Below are positions 1 to 34,900 of a stretch of DNA of 64,000 bases, piece after piece. Source of the DNA: Streptomyces sp. CB02959. Lineage in GTDB: Bacteria; Actinomycetota; Actinomycetes; Streptomycetales; Streptomycetaceae. Every line of letters begins with the position of its first letter. Positions within the stretch are counted from its first letter, which is position 1. Position numbers and translations under genes: made by a program. The notes beneath the pieces were generated by a model. The model was not told the origin of the DNA and searched no databases. It saw only the letters and a program-made list of their open reading frames with translations. Location of the stretch: contig NZ_NNBP01000009.1 of assembly GCF_002803155.1 (NCBI RefSeq), forward strand, positions 233,881 through 297,880, written 5' to 3'.

Positions 1-1200
1 GCGGACTCGGTGGCGGTCGCGGCCGTCAACGGGCCGCACTCCCTCGTGCTTTCGGGCGCCGAGGAACCGCTCGTCGCCCTCACCGACCGGCTGGCGGCCG
101 CCGGCCACAAGACCCGTCGGCTCACGGTGAGCACCGCGCCCCACTCGCCACTGATGGAACCCATGCTGGCCGCGTTCCGCGAGGTCGTCGGGGCGCTGTC
201 GTTCTCCGCGCCCGCCGTTCCGCTCGTCTCCACCGTCACCGGCCGGCCGTTGACCGAGGCGGAGGCGCGGGATCCGGAGCACTGGGTGCGGCACGTGCGG
301 CGGTCCGTGCGGTTCCGGGACGCGATCGACCGCCTCCGGGAGGCGCGCGTCACCGGGTTCCTGGAGTTGGGCGCCGAGCCGGCGCTCACACCGATGATCG
401 ACGAGTGCCTGGAGTCGGATGCCGCGCAGCCGGGGGCGGCCGTGCTGCCGAGCCTGCGCGGCGGGGCGTCGGAGCGGCAGGCCCTGCTCACCGCGGTCGC
501 CCGGCTACACCTCCACGGCGTGCCGGTCGACTGGGACGCGGTGCTGCCCGGAGTGCGGGGTGTGCCGCTGCCCACGTACGCGTTCCAGCGGCGGCGGTTC
601 TGGCTGGCGCCGGTGCCCGTGGGCCCGGCGGACCGCGTTGCCGAGGGGGCGGGCGCCGGGTCGGCCGGCGACGCGGCGGCGGCCGACCCGGAGCCGTCGG
701 GCCTGGCGTCCCGCCTGTCCGGTCTCGACGACGCCGAGCAGGACGCACTCGTGCTGGCCTTGGTCCTCGCCGAGACCTCGGCCGTGCTCGGCGGCCAGGA
801 GCTGTCCGCCGACGACGGCCACCGCACGTTCAAGGAGTTGGGCGTCAACTCGGTGAACGCCGTCGAACTGCGCAACCGCCTGATCGCGGCCGCGGAACTG
901 CGCCTGCCCGCCACGCTCGTCTACGACTACCCCAAGCCGAACGCCGTGGTCCGCCTCGTGCGCGACCGGCTCGCGCCGGAGGTCGCTCCCGGTCGCGATG
1001 TGGCCTCGCTCGTCGCCGAGTTGGACGCCCTGCTCGCCGCCGGCGCGGAGGTGCCGGCGGAGGCGATGGCGCGGCTGAAGGCGGTGACGGCCGGGGCGCG
1101 GGGGGCGGACGGTGGTGCCGACCCCGGCTCCGGTGCGGCGCTGGACCTGGCGTCGGCCAGTGACGAGGACCTGTTCCGTCTGATGGACGCGGAGAGCTGA
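1..1200 (+). CDS. Type I PKS, loading-type AT-ACP C-terminal part (PimS0-like), 5' truncated
   Basis: Only the last 399 codons are visible; the frame is open to base 1 and ends with TGA. The visible order is the C-terminal half of an acyltransferase (about residues 1-200, ending at a PTYAFQRRRFW motif), a linker, an acyl carrier protein (about 240-325) and a C-terminal docking tail ending SASDEDLFRLMDAES. There is no KR, DH or ER, which suits a loading protein rather than an extension module. Two motifs are odd. The AT specificity tetrad is TAPH (133-144), not HAFH or YASH. The ACP reads GVNSVNAVEL, with Asn in place of the usual Asp before the phosphopantetheine Ser at 850-852. The docking tail is of the type that meets a coiled-coil N-terminus such as that of the modules 1-4 protein. 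The loading role is inferred; the missing upstream part should hold a KS and possibly a CoA ligase if it is PimS0-like. Confidence 0.8.
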   Translation, partial: ADSVAVAAVNGPHSLVLSGAEEPLVALTDRLAAAGHKTRRLTVSTAPHSPLMEPMLAAFREVVGALSFSAPAVPLVSTVTGRPLTEAEARDPEHWVRHVRRSVRFRDAIDRLREARVTGFLELGAEPALTPMIDECLESDAAQPGAAVLPSLRGGASERQALLTAVARLHLHGVPVDWDAVLPGVRGVPLPTYAFQRRRFWLAPVPVGPADRVAEGAGAGSAGDAAAADPEPSGLASRLSGLDDAEQDALVLALVLAETSAVLGGQELSADDGHRTFKELGVNSVNAVELRNRLIAAAELRLPATLVYDYPKPNAVVRLVRDRLAPEVAPGRDVASLVAELDALLAAGAEVPAEAMARLKAVTAGARGADGGADPGSGAALDLASASDEDLFRLMDAES

Positions 1201-1264
1201 CGGGCAGGTGGGGCAGGCGCCTTCCGGGGCGCCCACCACCGTCGACCAAGGCCGGGGTTCCGGC

Positions 1265-1301
1265 GCGGGGTCCGGTCGTCCTTAGGTCGACCGGGCCCCG
1301 C
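1265..1301 (+). terminator. Hairpin after the loading-type PKS gene
   Basis: Arms 1265-1278 and 1288-1301 pair over 14 bp with one G-U pair, around a 9-nt loop. The hairpin starts 65 bp after the PKS stop codon and has no clear U tract, as is common in Streptomyces. It separates the PKS gene from the phosphatase gene. Confidence 0.5.
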
Positions 1302-1391
1302 ACGGCCCGTTGCCCATGGGGAGCGCCGGCAGCGCCTGCGCGTCGGCCCGCCGGACGCGGTGCCCCGGAGTGGCCCGACCGCTGCACAAAA

Positions 1392-1425
1392 CTAGCTAAT
1401 TCCTGTCTATTTCGGACCGTATGGT
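1392..1425 (+). promoter_or_regulatory. Candidate promoter of the phosphatase gene with LuxR/PimM-like box
   Basis: This AT-richer stretch contains a partial dyad at 1392-1407 (CTAGCTAATTCCTGTC). It agrees with the PimM consensus CTVGGGAWWTCCCBAG, as I recall it, at 11 of 16 positions. A possible -10 (TATGGT, 1420-1425) lies with its centre 23 bp from the box centre, so the box would overlap -35. If that -10 is real, transcription would start at or very near the ATG at 1432 and the message would be leaderless. I see no clear Shine-Dalgarno sequence before this ATG, which agrees. This is pattern matching only. Confidence 0.3.
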
Positions 1426-1431
1426 CTCGTC

Positions 1432-2553
1432 ATGAATTCTCCTTCCACAGCGGCGGTGTTGTCCGCCCGCCGCATCGCCATCTCGTTCGTGGCCGCCGTA
1501 TCGGCGGTGGGGGGCGCCACGCCGCTCGCCGCAGCCGACCCCCTCGGGCCACCCCCCGAAACCAGCCAGCACGCCCCGCGGACGCCGCTCACCGCACACG
1601 GAATACCGTTCGCCGACGCCACGGTGACCCAGCAAGAGGACGGCTCGTTCCTCGTGGCCTGGAGGGCGCCTGGCGTCGCCTCGGTGACCGTGTACGCCGA
1701 CGGCCGGGCCGTGGCGCGCGGCGGTTCCGAGGCCCGCGTCACCGTGCGCGGGCTGCCCGCCGTCGACCGCCAGTGGTTCCGCCTGGTCCCCGACCAGGGT
1801 GACCCGCTCACCCTCGCCGACCGCTCGCTGCACCTGCCGAGCGCGCCCAACTTCCGCGACGTGGGCGGCTACCGCACCACCGACGGCCGGTGGGTCAAGA
1901 TGGGCGTGCTGTACCGCACCAATGGCCTGCACGGGCTCTCCAACGCCGACCTGGCCGTGCTCCAGCGACTGGGCATCCGTACGGATCTGGACCTGCGCAT
2001 GCCCGCCGAGCGCGCCGAGGCCCCGGACCGGGTGCCGGCGGGCGCGCGCTACGTCACCGCCGACGTCATGGGCGGGGACGTCGATCCTGTACTGCCCGCC
2101 ACGGCCGCGGCGTCCGCGCGGATGATGGCCGGCACCTACCGGACGTACGTCTCCAAGGGCTCCGCGCTCGACGCCTACCGCACGCTGTTCCGGCTCGCCG
2201 ACACCCCCGAGGCCGTCCCGATGGCCTTTCACTGCACGGGCGGCAAGGACCGCACCGGCTGGGGCAGCGCCGCCCTCCTCACGGCCCTGGGGGTGGACCG
2301 CGACACGGTCATGCGGGACTACCTGGCCACCAACGACTACATGGCGGCGCACAACGCCGAGTCCCTCGCCAAGGAGACGCCTGCCACGGCCGCCCGTCTC
2401 AAGCCGATCCTGGACGCCAGGATCCGGTACCTCAACACGGCCTTCGACGAGGTCAAGGCGGAGTTCGGCACCTTCGACACCTATCTTCGGCAGGGGCTGG
2501 GCCTGAGCCAGCAGGACGTGGAGCGGCTGCGCGAGACGCTGCTCGTCGCCTGA
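1432..2553 (+). CDS. Secreted tyrosine/serine phosphatase-like protein
   Basis: A 373-residue protein of the Y_phosphatase3 type. The N-terminus looks like a Sec signal peptide: an arginine pair near residue 14, a hydrophobic run and an Ala-rich cleavage region near residue 35. A small beta-rich, fibronectin-like segment follows (about 55-125). The catalytic domain begins at NFRDVGGY (residue 140) and has the P-loop HCTGGKDRTG, with nucleophile Cys268 and phosphate-binding Arg274. It should act outside the cytoplasm on phosphoprotein or another phosphorylated substrate, which the sequence does not reveal. It sits between the loading-type PKS and the end of the modules 1-4 gene and is transcribed towards the latter. 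I know of no such gene in the classic pimaricin cluster, so it may be a bystander or a cluster accessory. The start is chosen because the signal peptide begins there. Confidence 0.88.
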   Translation: MNSPSTAAVLSARRIAISFVAAVSAVGGATPLAAADPLGPPPETSQHAPRTPLTAHGIPFADATVTQQEDGSFLVAWRAPGVASVTVYADGRAVARGGSEARVTVRGLPAVDRQWFRLVPDQGDPLTLADRSLHLPSAPNFRDVGGYRTTDGRWVKMGVLYRTNGLHGLSNADLAVLQRLGIRTDLDLRMPAERAEAPDRVPAGARYVTADVMGGDVDPVLPATAAASARMMAGTYRTYVSKGSALDAYRTLFRLADTPEAVPMAFHCTGGKDRTGWGSAALLTALGVDRDTVMRDYLATNDYMAAHNAESLAKETPATAARLKPILDARIRYLNTAFDEVKAEFGTFDTYLRQGLGLSQQDVERLRETLLVA

Positions 2554-2622
2554 CCGGCCGCCCGGCCCGCGGACGGGCCGCAGACAGACTGCTGAGGGAC
2601 GGCAGTGGGAACGTACGGAGAA

Positions 2623-2655
2623 ACGGCCCTTCCGGCGCGCTGCCGGAAGGGCCGT
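2623..2655. terminator. Perfect 14-bp hairpin after the phosphatase gene
   Basis: Arms 2623-2636 and 2642-2655 are exact inverted repeats with a 5-nt loop, about 70 bp after the phosphatase stop. It is a likely terminator for the rightward transcript and probably works in both directions. Confidence 0.7.
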
Positions 2656-2682
2656 CGTCGTTGACCGTGACGTGCCGGCACC

Positions 2683-2709
2683 GTGGTTCCCGCGGTTCCC
2701 GTGGTTCCC
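2683..2709 (+). repeat. Three tandem 9-bp repeats
   Basis: Three adjacent copies of (g)(t/c)ggttccc lie at 2683-2691, 2692-2700 and 2701-2709. They are in the non-coding convergent gap and no function is apparent. Confidence 0.5.
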
Positions 2710-2862
2710 GGCCGGCATCCGCGGGGTTTCCCCTGGCGGATGCGACCCGGCAAGTCGGGCCCCTCGGTGCGTTTTCTCCGCTCGCGGGCGTTGGAAGGAG
2801 ATCACGCCCCGCTTCGACCGCTGAGCACGGTGCGCCCTGCGGGGTTCCCTCGCCCTGAGCGC

Positions 2863-2913
2863 GCGGAAAGTCCGTTGCTCCGGTGCGTCGCACCGGAGCA
2901 ACGGACTTTCCGC
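2863..2913. terminator. Long perfect palindrome (25-bp arms) in the convergent gap
   Basis: Arms 2863-2887 and 2889-2913 are exact inverted repeats around a single T at 2888. RNA from either strand would form a very stable hairpin. It lies between two converging genes and most likely blocks read-through from both sides. No transposase or second copy is visible in the window, so I do not call it a mobile element. Confidence 0.65.
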
Positions 2914-3011
2914 CTGCGCGTTTCCGCTTCCCGCTTCGCTCCTTCCGGCTTCGCCCGTCCCCGAGGGAACGTGGTGACGCGGGGCCCAGGTCCGCCCGCG
3001 GACCTGGATGC

Positions 3012-3052
3012 CGGGGCGGCGGGCGGTGGTCCCGCCACCGCCCGCCGCCCCG
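3012..3052 (-). terminator. Hairpin directly after the modules 1-4 PKS gene
   Basis: Arms 3012-3029 and 3035-3052 pair over 18 bp with a 5-nt loop, starting 7 bp past the PKS stop codon (TAG on the minus strand at 3060-3062). It is a likely terminator of the leftward 20-kb transcript. The 506-bp gap 2554-3059 holds this and the two other hairpins; I see no credible gene in it. Confidence 0.7.
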
Positions 3053-3059
3053 ACGATTT

Positions 3060-23414
<20,355 letters not shown>

Positions 23415-23493
23415 CAGAATGCCAACCCCTCATGGAATGCCGGTTCTGGGGCACAGAGCGACGACACTCACGTCTGACCCACTGTTCCCGGTC

Positions 23494-23527
23494 ATCCTCA
23501 ACCGAGGCGTACTGCGGGTTTCCGTAG
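23494..23527 (-). promoter_or_regulatory. Candidate promoter of the modules 1-4 gene with PimM-like box
   Basis: The dyad CTGCGGGTTTCCGTAG at 23512-23527 matches the PimM consensus CTVGGGAWWTCCCBAG, as I recall it, at 13 of 16 positions. On the minus strand a GAGGAT (23499-23494), close to the Streptomyces -10 TAGGAT, lies with its centre 23 bp from the box centre, so the box would overlap -35. PimM is the PAS-LuxR activator of pimaricin genes; no such regulator gene is in this window. Confidence 0.45.
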
Positions 23528-23573
23528 TCTCGCCGGCACGACGGCAGATCCACGCCACGGCGGCCAAATAGCG

Positions 23574-23606
23574 CTAAGAGATTCCGGGTTGCCTGGCCAC
23601 TAGCGT
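23574..23606 (+). promoter_or_regulatory. Candidate promoter of the P450 gene with weak PimM-like box
   Basis: CTAAGAGATTCCGGGT (23574-23589) matches the recalled PimM consensus at only about 10 of 16 positions. Its centre is 22 bp upstream of the centre of a TAGCGT -10-like hexamer (23601-23606). The geometry mirrors the opposite promoter, but the sequence match is weak. Confidence 0.28.
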
Positions 23607-23669
23607 CGCGCTTTCGCGCGTACACGCACCGTGCGCGGAGCTCCACCGCACTTGTGAAAGGGATCCTTC

Positions 23670-24860
23670 ATGACCTCCCCCCACCGTGATCTGCCGTCCC
23701 TCGACCTCGAAACGCCCGCCCTACTGCGCGTCAGCCCGCTCCTGCGGGACCTCCAGGAACGGGGGCCGGTCTGCCTGGTGCGCACCCCCGCCGGGGACGA
23801 GGGCTGGCTGGTGACCCGCCACTCCATGCTCAAGCAGCTGCTGAACGACGAACGCATCGGCCATTCGCATCCGGACCCGGCGAACGCGGCACAGTACGTG
23901 CGCAACCCGTTCCTGGACCTGATGATCGCCGACACCGACGCCGAGACCGCCCGTCGCACGCACACCGAGTCCCGCCGGCTCCTGGCCCCGATGTTCTCCG
24001 CCCGGCGGGTGCGCGAGATGGAGCCGCGGGTAGCGGCGGTCGTGGACGCCGTGCTGGACGACTTCACCGCCCAGGAGCCGCCCGGCGACCTGCACGGCGG
24101 CGTCTCCGTGCCGGTGGCGAGGACGGTGCTCTGCGACATCATCGGCGTGCCGCCGCAGAACCGCGAACACCTCACGGCGCTGCTGTCCCAGACGGCCGTG
24201 CTCGGGGACCGCGAGGGGGTGCAGCGCACGCAGCGCGACCTGTACGCCTTCGTCGGGGGGTTGGTCGAGCACAAGCGGGCCGAACCGGGCCAGGACATCA
24301 TCACCCGCCTGGCCGAGGGCGGACTGTCCGACGAGCGCGTGACGCACCTGTCCGTGGGCCTGCTGTTCGCCGGGCTGGACAGCGTCGTGACCATCATGGA
24401 CCACGGCGTGGTGCTGCTGGCGACCCACCCCGAGCAGCGGGCGGCGGCGCTGGCAGACCCGGACGTGATGACGCACGCCGTCGAGGAAGTGCTGCGGGCC
24501 GCGAAGGCCGGCGGGTCGATCCTGCCGCGCTACGCCACGGAGGACCTGACGGTCGGCGGAGAGACGATCCGGGCCGGGGACCTGGTCCTGTTCGACTTCA
24601 GCCTCCCCAACTTCGACGAGCGGGCCTTCGACGAGCCGGAGCGGTTCGACGTCACCCGGAGTCCCAACCAGCATCTGACCTTCGCGCACGGGATGTGGCA
24701 CTGCATCGGCGCGCCCCTGGCGCGGATCGAGCTGAACACGGTCTTCACCCAGTTGTTCACGCGCCTGCCCGACCTGCGACTGGCGCTGCCGGCAGGCGAA
24801 CTGGCGGAGAACGAAGGCCGGTTGTCCGGCGGGCTCAGTGAGCTGCCGGTGACCTGGTAG
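23670..24860 (+). CDS. pimD-like: Cytochrome P450, CYP161A-like polyene oxygenase (PimD/TetrK/NysL type)
   Basis: A 396-residue soluble class I bacterial P450. Visible motifs are the I-helix FAGLDSVVTIMD (Asp237-Ser238 as the acid-alcohol pair, Ser replacing the usual Thr), the K-helix ExxR (Glu273 to Arg276) and the haem loop HGMWHCIGAPLAR with Cys345 as thiolate ligand. The GLLFAGLDSV run and the C-terminal LSGG..EL pattern agree with my memory of PimD. Family members oxidise the polyol side of polyene macrolides: PimD epoxidises C4-C5 of natamycin, TetrK hydroxylates C4 of tetramycin, and NysL/AmphL hydroxylate nystatin or amphotericin. The PKS here is predicted to leave a C5 hydroxyl and no C4=C5 alkene, so hydroxylation is more likely than epoxidation. 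The ATG follows AAGGGA by a normal spacing. The gene diverges from the PKS gene for modules 1-4. Ferredoxin and reductase are not in view. Confidence 0.9.
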   Translation: MTSPHRDLPSLDLETPALLRVSPLLRDLQERGPVCLVRTPAGDEGWLVTRHSMLKQLLNDERIGHSHPDPANAAQYVRNPFLDLMIADTDAETARRTHTESRRLLAPMFSARRVREMEPRVAAVVDAVLDDFTAQEPPGDLHGGVSVPVARTVLCDIIGVPPQNREHLTALLSQTAVLGDREGVQRTQRDLYAFVGGLVEHKRAEPGQDIITRLAEGGLSDERVTHLSVGLLFAGLDSVVTIMDHGVVLLATHPEQRAAALADPDVMTHAVEEVLRAAKAGGSILPRYATEDLTVGGETIRAGDLVLFDFSLPNFDERAFDEPERFDVTRSPNQHLTFAHGMWHCIGAPLARIELNTVFTQLFTRLPDLRLALPAGELAENEGRLSGGLSELPVTW

Positions 24861-24870
24861 TCGGCGCGAC

Positions 24871-24907
24871 GCAACGGCGGGCGGCCCGGTGGGCCGCCCG
24901 CCGTTGC
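24871..24907. terminator. Convergent 17-bp hairpin between P450 and module 12 genes
   Basis: Arms 24871-24887 and 24891-24907 are exact inverted repeats with a 3-nt loop. It lies between the P450 stop (24860) and the stop of the leftward PKS gene (24926), so it should terminate both transcripts. Confidence 0.75.
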
Positions 24908-24925
24908 CGTGTCACGGCGCCGCCG

Positions 24926-31954
<7,029 letters not shown>

Positions 31955-31988
31955 GACGAGGAACCTTCCGTGTGAATGGGGGCCGGGT

Positions 31989-34900
31989 TCAGCGGTCGCT
32001 GTGACGCCCGAGTTCGTTGTCGATGAAGGCGAGGATTTCCACCGCGCTGGCGGATTCGAGACGTTCGGCGACCCCGGAGCCGTTCTCCTGCGCCGCGGTC
32101 CCCCGCCAGGTGTCCAGGAGTTGCGACAGGCGGTTGGCGACGGCGGTCCGCGTGCGGGAGTCGGGCGCGCCGGCCGCGAGTGCGGCGTCGAGCCGATCGA
32201 GTTCCGCGAGCAGGGCCGGGCCCGCCGCGGTCCGGGCTTCGTCCACGAGCTGCGGGACGAGGTGTGCGGAGAGGGCGAGGGGGGTGGGGTAGTCGAAGAC
32301 GAGGGTGGCGGTCAGCCGCAGTCCGGTCGCGGTGGCCAGACGGTTGCGGAGCTCGACGGCGGTCAGCGAGTCGAAGCCCAGGTCGTGGAACTCCCGCCGG
32401 GCGTCCACCGCCTTGGCCGAGGGGTGTCCGAGCACGGCGGCGGCCTCGGTCCGTACGAGGTCGGTCAGCAGCCGGACCCGGTCCTCCGGCCGTGCCTGCG
32501 CCAGGTTCCGGGCGAGCTCGGCGGGGGCGTCGGCGCCGGGGGCGGAGCTCGCGGCGGTCCGCCGGGCGCCCTTGATCAGGCCCCGGAGCACCGGCGGAAC
32601 CGCGCCGCGGACCCGGGTTCCGGCGGCGACCGGACCGATCGGGACGAGGTGGGGTGCGTCCGTCGCGGTGGCGGCGTCGAACAGCGCCAGGCCCTGTTCC
32701 GCGGTGAGCGGCGGCACGCCGGTCGCCGCGATCCGCTGCATGTCCGCGTCGGACAGTGCCCCCGTCATGCCACTCGCCTGTGCCCACGCGCCCCAGGCGA
32801 GGGACTGGGCGGGCAGGCCCCGGGCCGCGCGGTGCCTGGCCAGGGCGTCGAGGAAGACGTTGCCCGCGGCGTAGTTGGCCTGGCCGGCGCCGCCCATGAC
32901 GCCGGAGATCGAGGAGAAGACGACGAACGCGCCGAGGTCCGTCTCCCGGGTGAGCTCGTGCAGGTGCCAGGCGGCGTCCACCTTCGGGCGCAGCACGCCC
33001 GACAGTCGCTCCGGCGTCAGCGCGGTGACCACGCCGTCGTCCAGTACACCGGCCGTGTGGATCACCGCGGCCAGCGGATGGGCGAGGGAGTCGAGCACCC
33101 GGCCGAGCGCGGCCCGGTCGGTGGTGTCACAGGCCGCGATCGTCACGTCGGCGCCGAGGGCCGTCAGTTCGGCGCGCAGCGCGGCGGCACCCGGTGCGCT
33201 CTCACCACTGCGGCTCACCAGGACGAGGTGCTTGGTCCCGTGCTCGGCCACCAGGTGCCGGGCGAGGAGACCGCCCAGGCCGCCCGTACCGCCGGTGATC
33301 AGCGTCGTGCCGTCCGGGTCCCAGGCGGGGGGGCGGGGGGTGGCGTCGTCGGGTGCGGGCAGCCGGGCGAGCCGGGCGAGGTGCACCGTGTCGTCGCGCA
33401 CGAGGAACTGGGCGTCGCCGGCGGCCAGCAGGCCCGGCAGCGCGGCCGGGAGGTCCGCTTCCGGCGTGTCCACCAGGGCGAAGCGGTCCGGGTGCTCCGA
33501 CTGCGCCGAGGCCACCAGGCCCCACACCGCCGCGGCGGCCAGGTCGTCGCCGGACACCGCGCCGTCGGTCATGAACACCAGCCGGGCGGCGTCGAACCGC
33601 TCGTCCGCCAGCCATGCCTGGATCAGTCCCAGCGCCCACGCGGTCCGTTCGTGGACGGTGCCCGGGACGTCGTCGCCGGTGCCCGGCACCGTGGCGACGA
33701 CGAGTTCGGGCACGTCCTCCAGCGACGCCAGTCCGCCGGTGCCCAGCGTCACGCTGCGCACGTCGTCGGTGGCCGGTGTCGGGGCGGCCGGCACCCAGTC
33801 CAGTCGCAGCAGGGTGCCTTCTTCGGCGCCGCTGCCGGCCGCGCGCGGGAGCGGTTTCCTGGCTTCCAGGACCAGGGAGTCCACCGACAGGACGGGGGCC
33901 CCCGCGGCGTCGGCGACGGCGACGGCGTACGTGCCCGGGCCGGTCTTCGCCAGGCGTATGCGGACCTCCGACGCCCCGCTGGCGTGCAGTTCGACGCCGT
34001 GCCAGGCAGAGGGGGCGAGGTCGCCGTCGGGTGCGGCCGCCTGCGTCACGGCTTCCAGCAGCGCCGGGTGCAGGCCGAAGTCCGCCGCGTCGGCGACCTC
34101 GTCGGGCAGCACGGCCTCGACGAAGGTCTCGTCGCCGTGGCTCCACAGGGCGCGGACGGTCCGGAACACCGGGCCGTGCTCGACGCCCTCGTCGTGGTCC
34201 GCGGGGTGCGTCGCCTCGGCTCCGGCCGGCGGCCAGGCGGAGGCGTCGAACGCCGCGGTGCCGTGCGCCGTCCCCCCGGCCGACGGTGCGGGCGTCAGCG
34301 TGCCGTGGGCGTGGTCCGTCCACGGCCGGTCGGGGGCGCCCGCGGGCTGCGAGGACACCCGGACCTCGCGCTCGCCGTTCACGTCGGGTGCGCCGAGCAA
34401 CACTTGGAGCAGCACGGCGTCGTCGCCGGCCAGTACGAGCGGCTCGGTGAGGGTGAGCGTGTGCACGCGGTCGCAGCCGACCTGGTCGCCCGCGCGGACG
34501 GCGAGTTCGAGGAAGCCGGCGGCGGGCAGGACGCACGCGCCGTCCACCACGTGGTCCAGCAGCCAGGGGTGGGTGCGGGTGGACAGCCGGCCGGTGAGCA
34601 GCAGCCCGCCCGAGGCCCCCAGGGGCACCGCCGCGCCCAGCAGGGGGTGGTCGGCGGGGAGCAGGCCGGCGCCGGTCACGTCCCCGGTCGACGCGGTCGG
34701 CGCGGGCCAGTAGCGCGCGCGTTGGAAGGGGTAGGTGGGCAGGTCCACGCGGCGCGCGCCGGTGCCGGCGAACCACGCCGCCCAGTCCACCGCCACGCCC
34801 GCGACGTGCAGCCGGGCCAGCGCGGTCAGCAGGGCCCGTTCCTCGGGACGGTCCGCGCGCAGGGCGCTGACGCACAGCGCGGCCTCGTCCAGAGTGTGCT

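Noticed and set aside
1416..1427. Short dyad gaccgtatggtc before the phosphatase start considered as an operator
   Set aside because: The 4-bp arms are too short to separate from chance, and it overlaps the proposed -10.
2863..2913. Palindrome considered as insertion-sequence ends or a MITE
   Set aside because: There is no transposase, no target duplication and no second copy in the window; a terminator between convergent genes explains it.
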